Of a stretch of DNA of 7,097 bases, positions 1 through 6,652 are shown piece after piece. Below the pieces are notes generated by a model that saw only the letters and a list, made by a program, of their open reading frames with translations, was not told the origin of the DNA and did not search any database. Location: the NCBI GenBank assembly GCA_003153935.1, contig PMCA01000027.1:1-7097 (forward strand), written 5' to 3'. The DNA is from Elusimicrobiota bacterium (GTDB lineage Bacteria; CAYTYR01; UBA6262). A program made the position numbers and the translations under genes. The first letter of the stretch is position 1; each line of letters opens with the position of its first letter.

Positions 1-463
<463 letters not shown>

Positions 464-640
464 AAATGAAGAGCATAATCTGCTCTAGTTTGTTACGCTT
501 GCTAGCCTTACAATTTGTGATTCTAAAAAAGAATCGACAAAGGTTTATGGTTTGAACCATATTGCACCTATTCAGTTATCAAAGAACGTTATCGGATAAA
601 AATAATACGACAAGTCCACTAACCACTTTCGTAAGTGGAT
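464..640 (-). other. rRNA operon leader with hairpins and boxA
   Basis: This is the transcribed leader between the proximal rRNA promoter (start expected near 640) and the 16S 5' end. Read on the minus strand, it holds four short self-complementary elements. These are TCCACT/AGTGGA overlapping CCACTT/AAGTGG at 639-615, ATGGTT/AACCAT at 560-547, GATTCT/AGAATC at 535-519, and GAGCA/TGCTC at 485-471. A boxA-like site lies at 587-575. The hairpins probably serve pre-rRNA folding or processing, as leaders do elsewhere. The matching 3' flank of the 16S is outside the window, so an RNase III processing stem cannot be tested. Confidence 0.7.
575..587 (-). promoter_or_regulatory. boxA-like rRNA antitermination site
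   Basis: The minus strand reads GTTCTTTGATAAC, followed by TGAA. It closely resembles the rRNA boxA of Firmicutes-type leaders (TGTTCTTTGAAAACT) and the E. coli core TGCTCTTTAACA. It sits about 112 nt before the 16S 5' end, the expected place for a NusB/NusE-bound antitermination signal. The match is by eye; no boxB or boxC was assigned. Confidence 0.65.
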
Positions 641-646
641 TTGCAT

Positions 647-674
647 ATTATACTTATATTTAATTTATTGTCAA
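647..674 (-). promoter_or_regulatory. Proximal rRNA operon promoter (sigma70)
   Basis: On the minus strand a perfect -35 (TTGACA, 674-669) and a perfect -10 (TATAAT, 652-647) are separated by 16 bp. A start near 640 gives a leader of about 177 nt. Upstream of the -35 the DNA is very AT-rich with repeated ATTTATT units, as expected for an UP element. Two perfect hexamers in front of 16S make this the best-supported promoter of the rRNA operon. Confidence 0.85.
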
Positions 675-714
675 GATTTATTTTAACTAAATTTATTGCG
701 AGGATTTATTGCGA
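663..714. repeat. Four ATTTATT units behind the rRNA promoter
   Basis: The plus strand carries ATTTATTGTCA (663), ATTTATTTTAA (676), ATTTATTGCGA (691) and ATTTATTGCGA (704). The last two are identical over 11 bp. Start-to-start spacings are 13, 15 and 13 bp. The first unit overlaps the -35 box; the rest lie where an UP element or an upstream activator would bind. Function is inferred from position only. Confidence 0.6.
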
Positions 715-775
715 AGGTTATTTGCTACCGGGAATTCTACTTGCCTTTCCCTCCCTTCTTTCTCATCCATCGTTA

Positions 776-804
776 ATACTACCAGAGTGTCAAAATATTG
801 TCAA
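776..804 (-). promoter_or_regulatory. Distal candidate promoter of the rRNA operon
   Basis: On the minus strand TTGACA (804-799) is followed after 17 bp by TAGTAT (781-776). It begins 10 nt beyond the tyrS stop codon and points toward 16S. With the proximal promoter it would form a tandem P1/P2 pair about 130 bp apart, an arrangement familiar from rRNA operons. The -10 is imperfect (5 of 6), so it is less certain than the proximal one. Confidence 0.55.
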
Positions 805-814
805 GCGGTTTTTT

Positions 815-1990
815 TTACTTTATTATTTTTGCAAATTTGCGCTTGCCCACCTGGAGCACCATCTCTGTAGCCAAACTGACCTCAGCACGATCATCGGTCA
901 CTTTCTCACCGTTCAGTTTTACCCCACCCTGCTCGACCATACGCTTAGCTTCGCGCTTGGATTCAACCAGTCGTGCTTCAACTATTAAATCAATTATATT
1001 TATGCTGTCTTTACCTATATTTATTGTTACTATATCTTGGGGTACCTGGTTCTCCTTGAAAACATTTTCGAATTCGGCGCGGGCTTGCTTAGCCACGGCT
1101 TCATCGTAGAAACGTGCGACTAAAATTTCGCCCAGTCTTTTCTTGGCTTCCATGGGATGTAGTTCTTTTATTTCTACCGGTTCTTCATTAGTAAGCAGAT
1201 CATAGTAGCGGCACATCAATTCATCGCTTATGCTCATGGTCTTACCGAATATCTCTTTAGGCGATTCAGTGATGCCTATATAATTATTGTAGGACTTGCT
1301 CATTTTGCGGATCCCATCCAGACCCTCCAATAGCGGCATGGTCAGGACGACCTGGGCGGCCTTCTTGCCATAATCCCTCATTAACTCTCGGCCTACCAGA
1401 AGGTTGAACTTCTGGTCACTGCCTCCCAGCTCCACATCCGCGTCTATCTGCACAGAATCAAAACCCTGCATCAGGGGATAGAGGAATTCCAATATGGATA
1501 TAGGGGTACCTTCCTTATAGCGTTTCTGGAAGTCGTCCCTTTCCAGCATCCGGGCCACTGTGTAGCGCGAAGCCAGGCCAATGATCTCCTTGACCCCCAT
1601 TTTGCCCAGCCAGTGGGAGTTATACACAACCTCTAATTTGGCCGGATCCTTATCCAATATCTTGAAAACCTGCTGTAAATAGGTCTCGGCGTTCCTGGCC
1701 ACTTCCTCAGCTGTCAAGGGCTTACGGGTCTCTGACCGGCCGCTGGGATCGCCTATCTGGGCCGTGAAATCCCCAATAAGGAATATCACTTTGTGCCCCA
1801 ATTCCTGGAACTGGCGCAGTTTGGTAAGCGCCACGGTGTGCCCTAAATGGATATCCGCGGTGGTAGGATCCACCCCGAATTTAACGCGTAAAGGACGGTT
1901 CTCTTCCAGTTTCTTCACCAGTTCTTCTTCACTGATGACCTCTACGGCGCCCTTCTTGATCAGCTTTAGCTGTTCCTGGATGCTTTTCAT
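815..1990 (-). CDS. tyrS: Tyrosyl-tRNA synthetase
   Basis: TyrRS charges tRNA-Tyr with tyrosine in the cytoplasm using ATP. The 391-residue protein is complete. The class I HIGH motif is HLGH (48-51) after [11 protein letters not shown]. Tyrosine- and tRNA-site motifs YPLMQGFD (171-178) and GGSDQ (189-193) follow, then KMSKS (229-233). An S4-like RNA-binding tail covers roughly 330-390. The length and the HLGH/KMSKS pair fit the ~400-residue TyrZ-like bacterial subgroup. The ATG at 1990 is chosen because the N-terminus matches the family start and a promoter lies just upstream. No Shine-Dalgarno is visible (AACTCAATC before ATG). It is divergent from the PBP gene and sits upstream of 16S in the same direction. 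No hairpin terminator is seen after the stop, so some readthrough into the rRNA operon is possible. Confidence 0.97.
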   Translation of the reverse strand: MKSIQEQLKLIKKGAVEVISEEELVKKLEENRPLRVKFGVDPTTADIHLGHTVALTKLRQFQELGHKVIFLIGDFTAQIGDPSGRSETRKPLTAEEVARNAETYLQQVFKILDKDPAKLEVVYNSHWLGKMGVKEIIGLASRYTVARMLERDDFQKRYKEGTPISILEFLYPLMQGFDSVQIDADVELGGSDQKFNLLVGRELMRDYGKKAAQVVLTMPLLEGLDGIRKMSKSYNNYIGITESPKEIFGKTMSISDELMCRYYDLLTNEEPVEIKELHPMEAKKRLGEILVARFYDEAVAKQARAEFENVFKENQVPQDIVTINIGKDSINIIDLIVEARLVESKREAKRMVEQGGVKLNGEKVTDDRAEVSLATEMVLQVGKRKFAKIIK

Positions 1991-1999
1991 GATTGAGTT

Positions 2000-2028
2000 A
2001 TATTATCAAATTTGGGTTGAAATGTAAA
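2000..2028 (-). promoter_or_regulatory. tyrS promoter (sigma70-like)
   Basis: On the minus strand TTTACA (2028-2023) and TAATAT (2005-2000) are 17 bp apart. Only 9 nt separate the -10 from the tyrS ATG, so the start would fall within a few bases of the codon. An alternative -10, TATAAC (2002-1997), would leave 6 nt but needs a 20-bp spacer. No Shine-Dalgarno fits in this space. Confidence 0.5.
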
Positions 2029-2031
2029 CCC
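2014..2031. repeat. Inverted repeat over the divergent -35 region
   Basis: GGGTT (2014-2018) and AACCC (2027-2031) form an inverted repeat with an 8-bp spacer. It covers the hexamer that could act as the -35 of both divergent promoters. It may be an operator for a dimeric regulator, but could also be chance in an 66-bp gap. Confidence 0.4.
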
Positions 2032-2051
2032 TTTTATGTTAGTATTATAAT
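2023..2051 (+). promoter_or_regulatory. PBP gene promoter (sigma70-like)
   Basis: A perfect -10, TATAAT (2046-2051), ends 5 nt before the ATG at 2057. With a 17-bp spacer the -35 would be TGTAAA (2023-2028), which is weak; TTGAAA (2017-2022) is a better hexamer but 23 bp away. The usual start 6-7 bp after the -10 falls on the A or T of the start codon, so the mRNA is probably leaderless. Confidence 0.6.
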
Positions 2052-2056
2052 CTATT

Positions 2057-4045
2057 ATGAAAAAAATAATCGTCTCTACTATTATAATCATACTGATATT
2101 TACCGCGGTAACCGCCGGCGCTTTGCTGCAATTGCTGAGGAAATACAATAAGGAACTGCCCTCCACCGCCGCTCTGGAAGAATACAAACCCAGCCTGATA
2201 ACCAGGTTCTATGATATCCACGAAGAGCCGATCGCGGAGATATTCACCGAAAGACGCACGATCGTTCCCTTACAAAAGATACCGGTGGACCTGCAGAACG
2301 CAGTTATCGCCACAGAAGACGAACGCTTTTTCAAACACTGGGGCATTGACCTGCGCGGTGTCGGCCGGGCGACGGTCAATAATATTTTCCGGGGCCGGGT
2401 AGTCGAAGGCGGCAGTACCATCACCCAGCAATTGGCCCGGGCACTATTTTTAACCCAGGACCGCACCATGCAGCGCAAGATCAAAGAAGCCCTACTCTCC
2501 ATGCAAATCGAAAAGAAATATACCAAAGAAGAAATATTGCAGATGTACCTGAACCAGGTTTATTTCGGCCACGGCGCTTATGGAGTGGAGCAGGCCTCCC
2601 GGGTTTACTTTGGTAAGCATGTTCAGGATCTTAACCTGGCGGAATGCGCCTTAATGGCCGGGATGCTGCGCTCACCTAAGAACTATTCGCCCTTCGAACA
2701 TCCGGATAACGCGAAACGCCGCGCCCAGACCGTCTTGGGCCTGATGTATCACCAGAACTACATTACTCCTGAAGAAAGAAAAAAAGCGCTCAATTATAAA
2801 TATTATACCCAAAGGCCAAAATATATAGCCAACTCCGCCGCGTATTTTATAGAATCCATAAAACAGGACCTCGAGGAAAAATACGGCAGTGACGCGGTAT
2901 ACAAAGGCGGCCTGCAGATCTATACCACCCTGGACCTGAATATGCAGCGCGTCGCGGAGATATCAGTAGAAAGCCATCTCTCCTCATACGATGTGGCCAG
3001 GTCCACGGACAGCGTGGTTCAATGCGGCTTGATCGCGATCGATCCTAAAAACGGGCAGATCCGCGCCCTGGTGGGAGGACGTAACTTCGAAAAAAGCCAA
3101 TTCAATCGGGTCACCCAGGCTAAGCGCCAACCCGGCAGCGCTTTTAAGACTTTCGTTTTCACAGCGGCCTTGGAGAACGGGTTCACTCCCTCTTCTCTCA
3201 TTGATGACTCTCCTATAACCATGATGGGCGGTGACGATAAGGAATGGGCACCGCAGAATTATGACAAGGAATTCTGGGGACCGACTACCGTGAGGCGCTC
3301 TTTGGAAGATTCCCGTAACGTCTGCGCCGCCAAGCTGATAATGCAGATTACCCCGGAGGCGGCCATAAACTACGCTCATGACCTGGGGATCGAAAGCCAG
3401 TTGGGCCGGAATCTTTCCCTGGCCCTGGGCACCAGCGAAGTGACCCTGGAGGAAATAACGAGGGCTTTCGCCACCTTTGATAACCATGGCATCAGAACCA
3501 TCCCCTATAGCATTATTGAAATTAAGGACGCCAGCGGCAATACCCTTGAGCAGAATACTCCCACCGAAAAGACCGTACTATCTGAGCAAACAGCTTTCCT
3601 GATGACCAACCTGCTCGCAGGCGTCGTACAGCACGGCACCGGCTGGGCAGCCAGGGCGCTGGGACGCCCCTGCGCCGGCAAGACGGGCACTACCAACGAT
3701 TTCCGCGATGCCTGGTTCATTGGCTATACCCCGGAGCTGGTATGCGGAGTTTGGGTGGGTTATGATGACCATCGCGAGCTCGGCGATAAGCAGACCGGAG
3801 GCGTGCTGGCATGTCCCATCTGGACGGATTTCATGAGCTCGGCTTTGCAAAACCTGCCGGTAAGCAATTTCAGCGTTCCTTCTAAAATAGAGCAAGCCAA
3901 AATTGATTATAAGACCGGGCTACTGGCGCCGCCCAATTGGCCCAGTCCTTTTATAGAAAGTTACCTGGAGGGTACATTGCCCACGGAATATGCTTCTGCC
4001 AAGAAGGAAGAGAAACAGTCGGGACCGGAAGAAAGCGGCTATTAG
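2057..4045 (+). CDS. Class A penicillin-binding protein (PBP1A family)
   Basis: This bifunctional peptidoglycan synthase polymerises lipid II glycan strands and cross-links peptides in the periplasm. The 662-residue protein starts with a membrane anchor (about residues 4-27). The GT51 glycosyltransferase domain shows EDERFF with probable catalytic Glu87, then HWGID and GGSTITQQLAR (118-128). KKYTKEEILQMYLN precedes YFGHGAYGVEQA, as usual for the family. The transpeptidase domain has SAFK with nucleophile Ser361, SRN (419-421) and KTGTT (542-546), so both activities look intact. The tail ends with LEGTLPTEY and a short charged stretch. At 662 residues it is compact, with little room for an OB-type insert. 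The ATG at 2057 is the only sensible start: a cytoplasmic MKK precedes the anchor and TATAAT lies 5 nt upstream. No Shine-Dalgarno is present. The gene appears monocistronic and is closed by the hairpin at 4070. Similar genes are called mrcA, ponA or pbp1A; orthology was not resolved. Confidence 0.96.
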   Translation: MKKIIVSTIIIILIFTAVTAGALLQLLRKYNKELPSTAALEEYKPSLITRFYDIHEEPIAEIFTERRTIVPLQKIPVDLQNAVIATEDERFFKHWGIDLRGVGRATVNNIFRGRVVEGGSTITQQLARALFLTQDRTMQRKIKEALLSMQIEKKYTKEEILQMYLNQVYFGHGAYGVEQASRVYFGKHVQDLNLAECALMAGMLRSPKNYSPFEHPDNAKRRAQTVLGLMYHQNYITPEERKKALNYKYYTQRPKYIANSAAYFIESIKQDLEEKYGSDAVYKGGLQIYTTLDLNMQRVAEISVESHLSSYDVARSTDSVVQCGLIAIDPKNGQIRALVGGRNFEKSQFNRVTQAKRQPGSAFKTFVFTAALENGFTPSSLIDDSPITMMGGDDKEWAPQNYDKEFWGPTTVRRSLEDSRNVCAAKLIMQITPEAAINYAHDLGIESQLGRNLSLALGTSEVTLEEITRAFATFDNHGIRTIPYSIIEIKDASGNTLEQNTPTEKTVLSEQTAFLMTNLLAGVVQHGTGWAARALGRPCAGKTGTTNDFRDAWFIGYTPELVCGVWVGYDDHRELGDKQTGGVLACPIWTDFMSSALQNLPVSNFSVPSKIEQAKIDYKTGLLAPPNWPSPFIESYLEGTLPTEYASAKKEEKQSGPEESGY

Positions 4046-4069
4046 TCGTAAAACACCAAATAAAAAAAA

Positions 4070-4097
4070 CCCTGCGCTAAATGCACAGGGTTTTTAT
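4070..4097. terminator. Bidirectional hairpin terminator
   Basis: CCCTG (4070-4074) pairs with CAGGG (4086-4090); one mismatch and two further pairs extend the stem inward. TTTTT and further T-rich sequence follow on the plus strand. An eight-A run plus neighbours (4062-4069) supplies the U-tract when read from the minus strand. It lies 24 nt after the PBP stop and 29 nt after the stop of the convergent barrel gene, so it can end both transcripts. Confidence 0.85.
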
Positions 4098-4119
4098 TTT
4101 ATATTTTTCTTTGCTCTAT

Positions 4120-5049
4120 TTAAAATTTAGCTGATAAGGAAACCCGGTAGGCGTTCCCCAGATCGCCGAAAGGCGACCAGGCAAAATCCACGCCGACTTT
4201 CTTGAAGGTGAATCCCAGTCCTGCACCTAATCCGGATAACCCGCCGGTATCCACACCGGTTTTATAACCGGTCCGCACCGCCAGGGCCATGTCACCTCCG
4301 AATTTCAAACCGTACTCTACTCCGCCGCCAAACTGGAGGCTGTTATCGTTGGGAGAAATAACATCCGCGGCCAGTATCAGTGAGTCATTTAGCATTCTAT
4401 ACCCTACCCCGGCTTTTATGGCCATGGGCAAGGGGTCCCCTTCGTCAATGAACTTGTATTTACTGCCGATATTGGTGACCGCTAAACCGACGTCCAATCC
4501 TTCCACCGGCGTTTTAATTAAACCGCCGACATCCACCGCTACACCGCTGGCGCTTTGATCATCAATCTTCGAGTTCAGCATCTTAACGGTGGCACCCAGC
4601 ATCAATTGATCCGTGATCTGCCGTCCATAAGCCAGAGCGTAAGCCGCATCCTGGGCTTTGAAGGTCCCGTCCTTTACTTCCGTGTCGGCCGCTCTTTTTT
4701 CCAAGTCGTTCACGGTCAGCATGGTTACGCCTAAGGCAAATACGCCGACGTTCTGGATCGGGTAGGCAAAAGCCGCGAATTGGTGGCTGATATCCTGGAA
4801 CCAGTTGTTATACATCAGCATCATTTCCGGGGCCTTCAACTGCCCCAGTCCGCCTGGGTTCCAGTAGATAGCGCTGACGTCGTCAGCGAGCCCGGTATAG
4901 ATACCGCCCATCCCGGTGGCCCTGGCGCCCACGCCGATCTTCAGGAATTGCGCTCCTGAAGTGCCTATTTTACTGGACGCGGCCAAGGCGGGCATAGCCA
5001 TTATGCTTAATATCAAGACCGTTAATAAAATTTTACATCCCGTTCTCAT
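4120..5049 (-). CDS. PorV/PorQ-family outer-membrane beta-barrel protein
   Basis: The 309-residue product is an exported barrel of the PorV/PorQ (UPF0164, FadL-like) group. A signal peptide (about 1-23) has a basic start, a hydrophobic core and ALA before the mature ASSKIG. The family signature follows: GTSGAQFLKIGVGARATGMGG, then LADDVSAIYWNPGGL. The rest is Gly-rich alternating strands, and the protein ends in RVSLSAKF with a terminal Phe, as for BAM-inserted barrels. In Bacteroidota, PorV serves type IX secretion, but relatives occur in phyla without it, and no other T9SS part or CTD cargo is seen here. Substrate and role are therefore open. The ATG at 5049 is chosen over an in-frame TTG at 5058 because AAGGAG (5064-5059) lies 9 nt upstream of the ATG, whereas it abuts the TTG. 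It has its own likely promoter and is convergent with the PBP gene. Confidence 0.88.
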   Translation of the reverse strand: MRTGCKILLTVLILSIMAMPALAASSKIGTSGAQFLKIGVGARATGMGGIYTGLADDVSAIYWNPGGLGQLKAPEMMLMYNNWFQDISHQFAAFAYPIQNVGVFALGVTMLTVNDLEKRAADTEVKDGTFKAQDAAYALAYGRQITDQLMLGATVKMLNSKIDDQSASGVAVDVGGLIKTPVEGLDVGLAVTNIGSKYKFIDEGDPLPMAIKAGVGYRMLNDSLILAADVISPNDNSLQFGGGVEYGLKFGGDMALAVRTGYKTGVDTGGLSGLGAGLGFTFKKVGVDFAWSPFGDLGNAYRVSLSAKF

Positions 5050-5058
5050 ATTATGCAA

Positions 5059-5064
5059 CTCCTT
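5059..5064 (-). promoter_or_regulatory. Shine-Dalgarno deciding the barrel gene start
   Basis: AAGGAG on the minus strand is 9 nt from the ATG at 5049. It directly abuts the TTG at 5058, which excludes the longer reading by spacing. Confidence 0.8.
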
Positions 5065-5146
5065 ATTTATTTTCTTATAACTTAGACAAATTTAACCCGG
5101 ATAAAGTTCCCGGATGTCAAATTATTTCTCTCCTATTTCAAACTTT

Positions 5147-5175
5147 AAAATAACACAGACCCTGGCCAAAGTCAA
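5147..5175 (-). promoter_or_regulatory. Candidate promoter of the barrel gene
   Basis: On the minus strand TTGACT (5175-5170) and TATTTT (5152-5147) are 17 bp apart, just after the stop of the NYN gene. It would give a leader of about 90 nt carrying the Shine-Dalgarno. A second TTGACA (5120-5115) lies closer but its best -10 (TTAAAT at 5095-5090, 19-bp spacer) is weaker. Between them ATCCGGG occurs twice (minus strand, starts 14 bp apart). No terminator separates the NYN gene from this unit. Confidence 0.45.
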
Positions 5176-5178
5176 GAT

Positions 5179-5676
5179 TTATTTCCAGAGTTTCTCTAGC
5201 TCCGTGGTGATATCACCACCGTCTATGCTATTTATTTTATGACTGCCTTTACCGGTGGTGGGGTTACCGTTGAATTTGACAGGATTCAGCAGGTTCACAA
5301 ATTGGGCCACTTTAAGTAGTTTGGCTTTATACGCCCGGATATTGTTACCAATCCGGTTATCATCGCTGACCACGGTGATCTTTTGCTTCTGGTGTTTCAA
5401 CCTGACCTCTTCAATGATCAGGTCGTCCGCTTCCATACCGGGATCTGTATAGTGGATGTCGATCCCTTTGACGCTAAGGCGGCGCAACTGGTCCACCGGC
5501 CCTTTTTGGGCGTCAAAAACCACGAGCATTTCATAGGCTTCGGACCAACGCGCTCTTCTGGCGGCCAGATAATCTATCAGGGCTTCGCGTGACCGGCGCA
5601 AACCGCCGGGCGAGGAGAATTGCAGTTCAGGTATTTTATGTATGACGTTGTACCCGTCCAGGATAAATAAAATCAT
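5179..5676 (-). CDS. YacP/Rae1-like NYN-domain protein (putative RNase)
   Basis: This 165-residue protein is a small PIN-like NYN domain of the YacP type. In Bacillus, the relative Rae1 is a ribosome-associated mRNA endonuclease; the same role here is inferred. The N-terminus reads FILDGYNVIHK with the conserved metal-binding Asp7. VVFDAQKG (52-59, Asp55), MEADDLI (81-87, Asp84/Asp85) and VVSDDNRIG (102-110) supply the remaining acidic residues, so the site looks complete. The ATG at 5676 is preferred over an upstream ATG at 5715: it puts the protein start where the family's begins, AGGA (5687-5684) is 7 nt upstream, and it overlaps the previous gene's stop as ATGA. Translation is therefore probably coupled to the radical SAM gene. 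The C-terminal tail after about residue 133 is polar and not recognised. Confidence 0.85.
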   Translation of the reverse strand: MILFILDGYNVIHKIPELQFSSPGGLRRSREALIDYLAARRARWSEAYEMLVVFDAQKGPVDQLRRLSVKGIDIHYTDPGMEADDLIIEEVRLKHQKQKITVVSDDNRIGNNIRAYKAKLLKVAQFVNLLNPVKFNGNPTTGKGSHKINSIDGGDITTELEKLWK

Positions 5677-6617
5677 AGGAACTTCCTGACCCCCTTTACT
5701 TGCAAATACCAGCATAAGAAACAGCGGTCCAGAGTCGGCGCCAGCCTTTCTTCCGGTCTATTCTTTTGAAAAACATCCCTTAATTTAAGCAAGCCCTGCT
5801 TATATATTATGCCCAGTAGAGGATCTTTTGTAGCCCGTTTTATGATCGTACTGGCGCTGTCATGATAAATATTCCCGATACTCATAGCCGGGAGATCGGC
5901 GGCAAAGCCGCAACATGGTTTCACCGCGCCGTCCGGGCTTACATATAATACCTGTCCCGGACCCTGGCAGTAATCCTCCTTAAACCACTTCTTCCCCCAG
6001 GGATCCGCCAGCTTACCCGCCTTACCCACCGGGCAAAGGTCAATCTTGGTAATTTGCGCGCTCAAGCCTACGAATCCCTCTCTGGGGCTCACCACCAAAC
6101 GGCCGTTCCCAACTATTTTGCCTTTCAATAATATTGCCAGCTTTCTAATTTTATTTATATCACCTATATAAGCAAACGACACGCATTGCGTCCAGCCGGT
6201 CAACTCCACGGCTTTCTCTATAAAGAGGGCTATTTTGCTTAGCGGAGCCTTATGATAATCATCCACGCTTATACAAAAAGTTCCCGTGAACCCGGCCGCC
6301 AGCACTTCGCGCAACTTTACGTTCAATTCCTTTTCTGTCTTAAACCAGGCACCGTTGGTCATGAGGCGGTCAAAGCGGAAATTATATCTGGCCGCTTGCC
6401 GGCTCAGGGCGGACAGGAATCCGGTATAGAGGAACGGCTCGCCGCCGGTAAACCCGATCTCTTTAATACCCAGCCGATGATATTGACCCAGAAACAACCT
6501 GGCTGTTTTGATACGCAGCCGGGTGGCTCCCTGTTTCTGCGGACAGGGCAGGCATCTCAGGTTGCATTCATAGGTAGGCGCGAATAACACCTGGGTTGGA
6601 CGGAATCCTTTAGACAT
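5673..6617 (-). CDS. Radical SAM protein with SPASM/twitch-like C-terminus
   Basis: The 314-residue protein has the radical SAM cluster motif CX3CX2C at Cys18, Cys22 and Cys25 (CNLRCLPC) and GGEP at 58-61 for SAM binding. It should cleave SAM at a [4Fe-4S] cluster to start radical chemistry. The C-terminal third has Cys217-X12-Gly230-X4-Cys235 (with adjacent Cys236), which fits the SPASM half-motif CX9-15GX4C, then Cys299-X2-Cys302. Cys195 is also available. This suggests one or two auxiliary clusters, as in RiPP-modifying and protein-modifying enzymes. No precursor peptide was recognised beside it, so the substrate is unknown. The ATG at 6617 follows a perfect promoter with 6 nt between; there is no Shine-Dalgarno. 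Its TGA overlaps the ATG of the NYN gene by 4 nt, forming a two-gene operon. Confidence 0.88.
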   Translation of the reverse strand: MSKGFRPTQVLFAPTYECNLRCLPCPQKQGATRLRIKTARLFLGQYHRLGIKEIGFTGGEPFLYTGFLSALSRQAARYNFRFDRLMTNGAWFKTEKELNVKLREVLAAGFTGTFCISVDDYHKAPLSKIALFIEKAVELTGWTQCVSFAYIGDINKIRKLAILLKGKIVGNGRLVVSPREGFVGLSAQITKIDLCPVGKAGKLADPWGKKWFKEDYCQGPGQVLYVSPDGAVKPCCGFAADLPAMSIGNIYHDSASTIIKRATKDPLLGIIYKQGLLKLRDVFQKNRPEERLAPTLDRCFLCWYLQVKGVRKFL

Positions 6618-6623
6618 AAGTAT

Positions 6624-6652
6624 ATTATAGTAGTATCAATAAAGAGTGTCAA
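6624..6652 (-). promoter_or_regulatory. Perfect sigma70 promoter of the radical SAM operon
   Basis: On the minus strand TTGACA (6652-6647), a 17-bp spacer and TATAAT (6629-6624) match the consensus in full. Six nt (ATACTT) separate the -10 from the ATG, so transcription should begin at or next to the start codon. The -35 lies inside the left arm of the inverted-repeat cluster at 6644-6730. Confidence 0.85.

Noticed and set aside
808-816. T-run as a terminator tail
   Set aside because: It is a T-run only on the plus strand, where no stem or upstream gene exists; for tyrS it reads as A's.
635-1109. Plus-strand open frames between the rRNA leader and tyrS
   Set aside because: They run antisense into tyrS and through the rRNA promoters, with low-complexity translation and no Shine-Dalgarno.
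2984-3895. Several minus-strand frames inside the PBP gene
   Set aside because: They are antisense to a well-conserved domain gene with all catalytic motifs intact.
5050-5058. TTG start giving a barrel protein three residues longer
   Set aside because: AAGGAG abuts the TTG with no spacing, while it sits 9 nt from the ATG at 5049, and the signal peptide starts normally there.
5677-5687. AGGAA-C-TTCCT palindrome before the NYN start
   Set aside because: A one-base loop cannot fold as RNA, and the bases are also radical SAM codons and the Shine-Dalgarno.
5677-5715. Upstream ATG for the NYN gene, adding 13 residues
   Set aside because: The added residues do not match the family N-terminus, and the ATG at 5676 has an AGGA site and an ATGA overlap.
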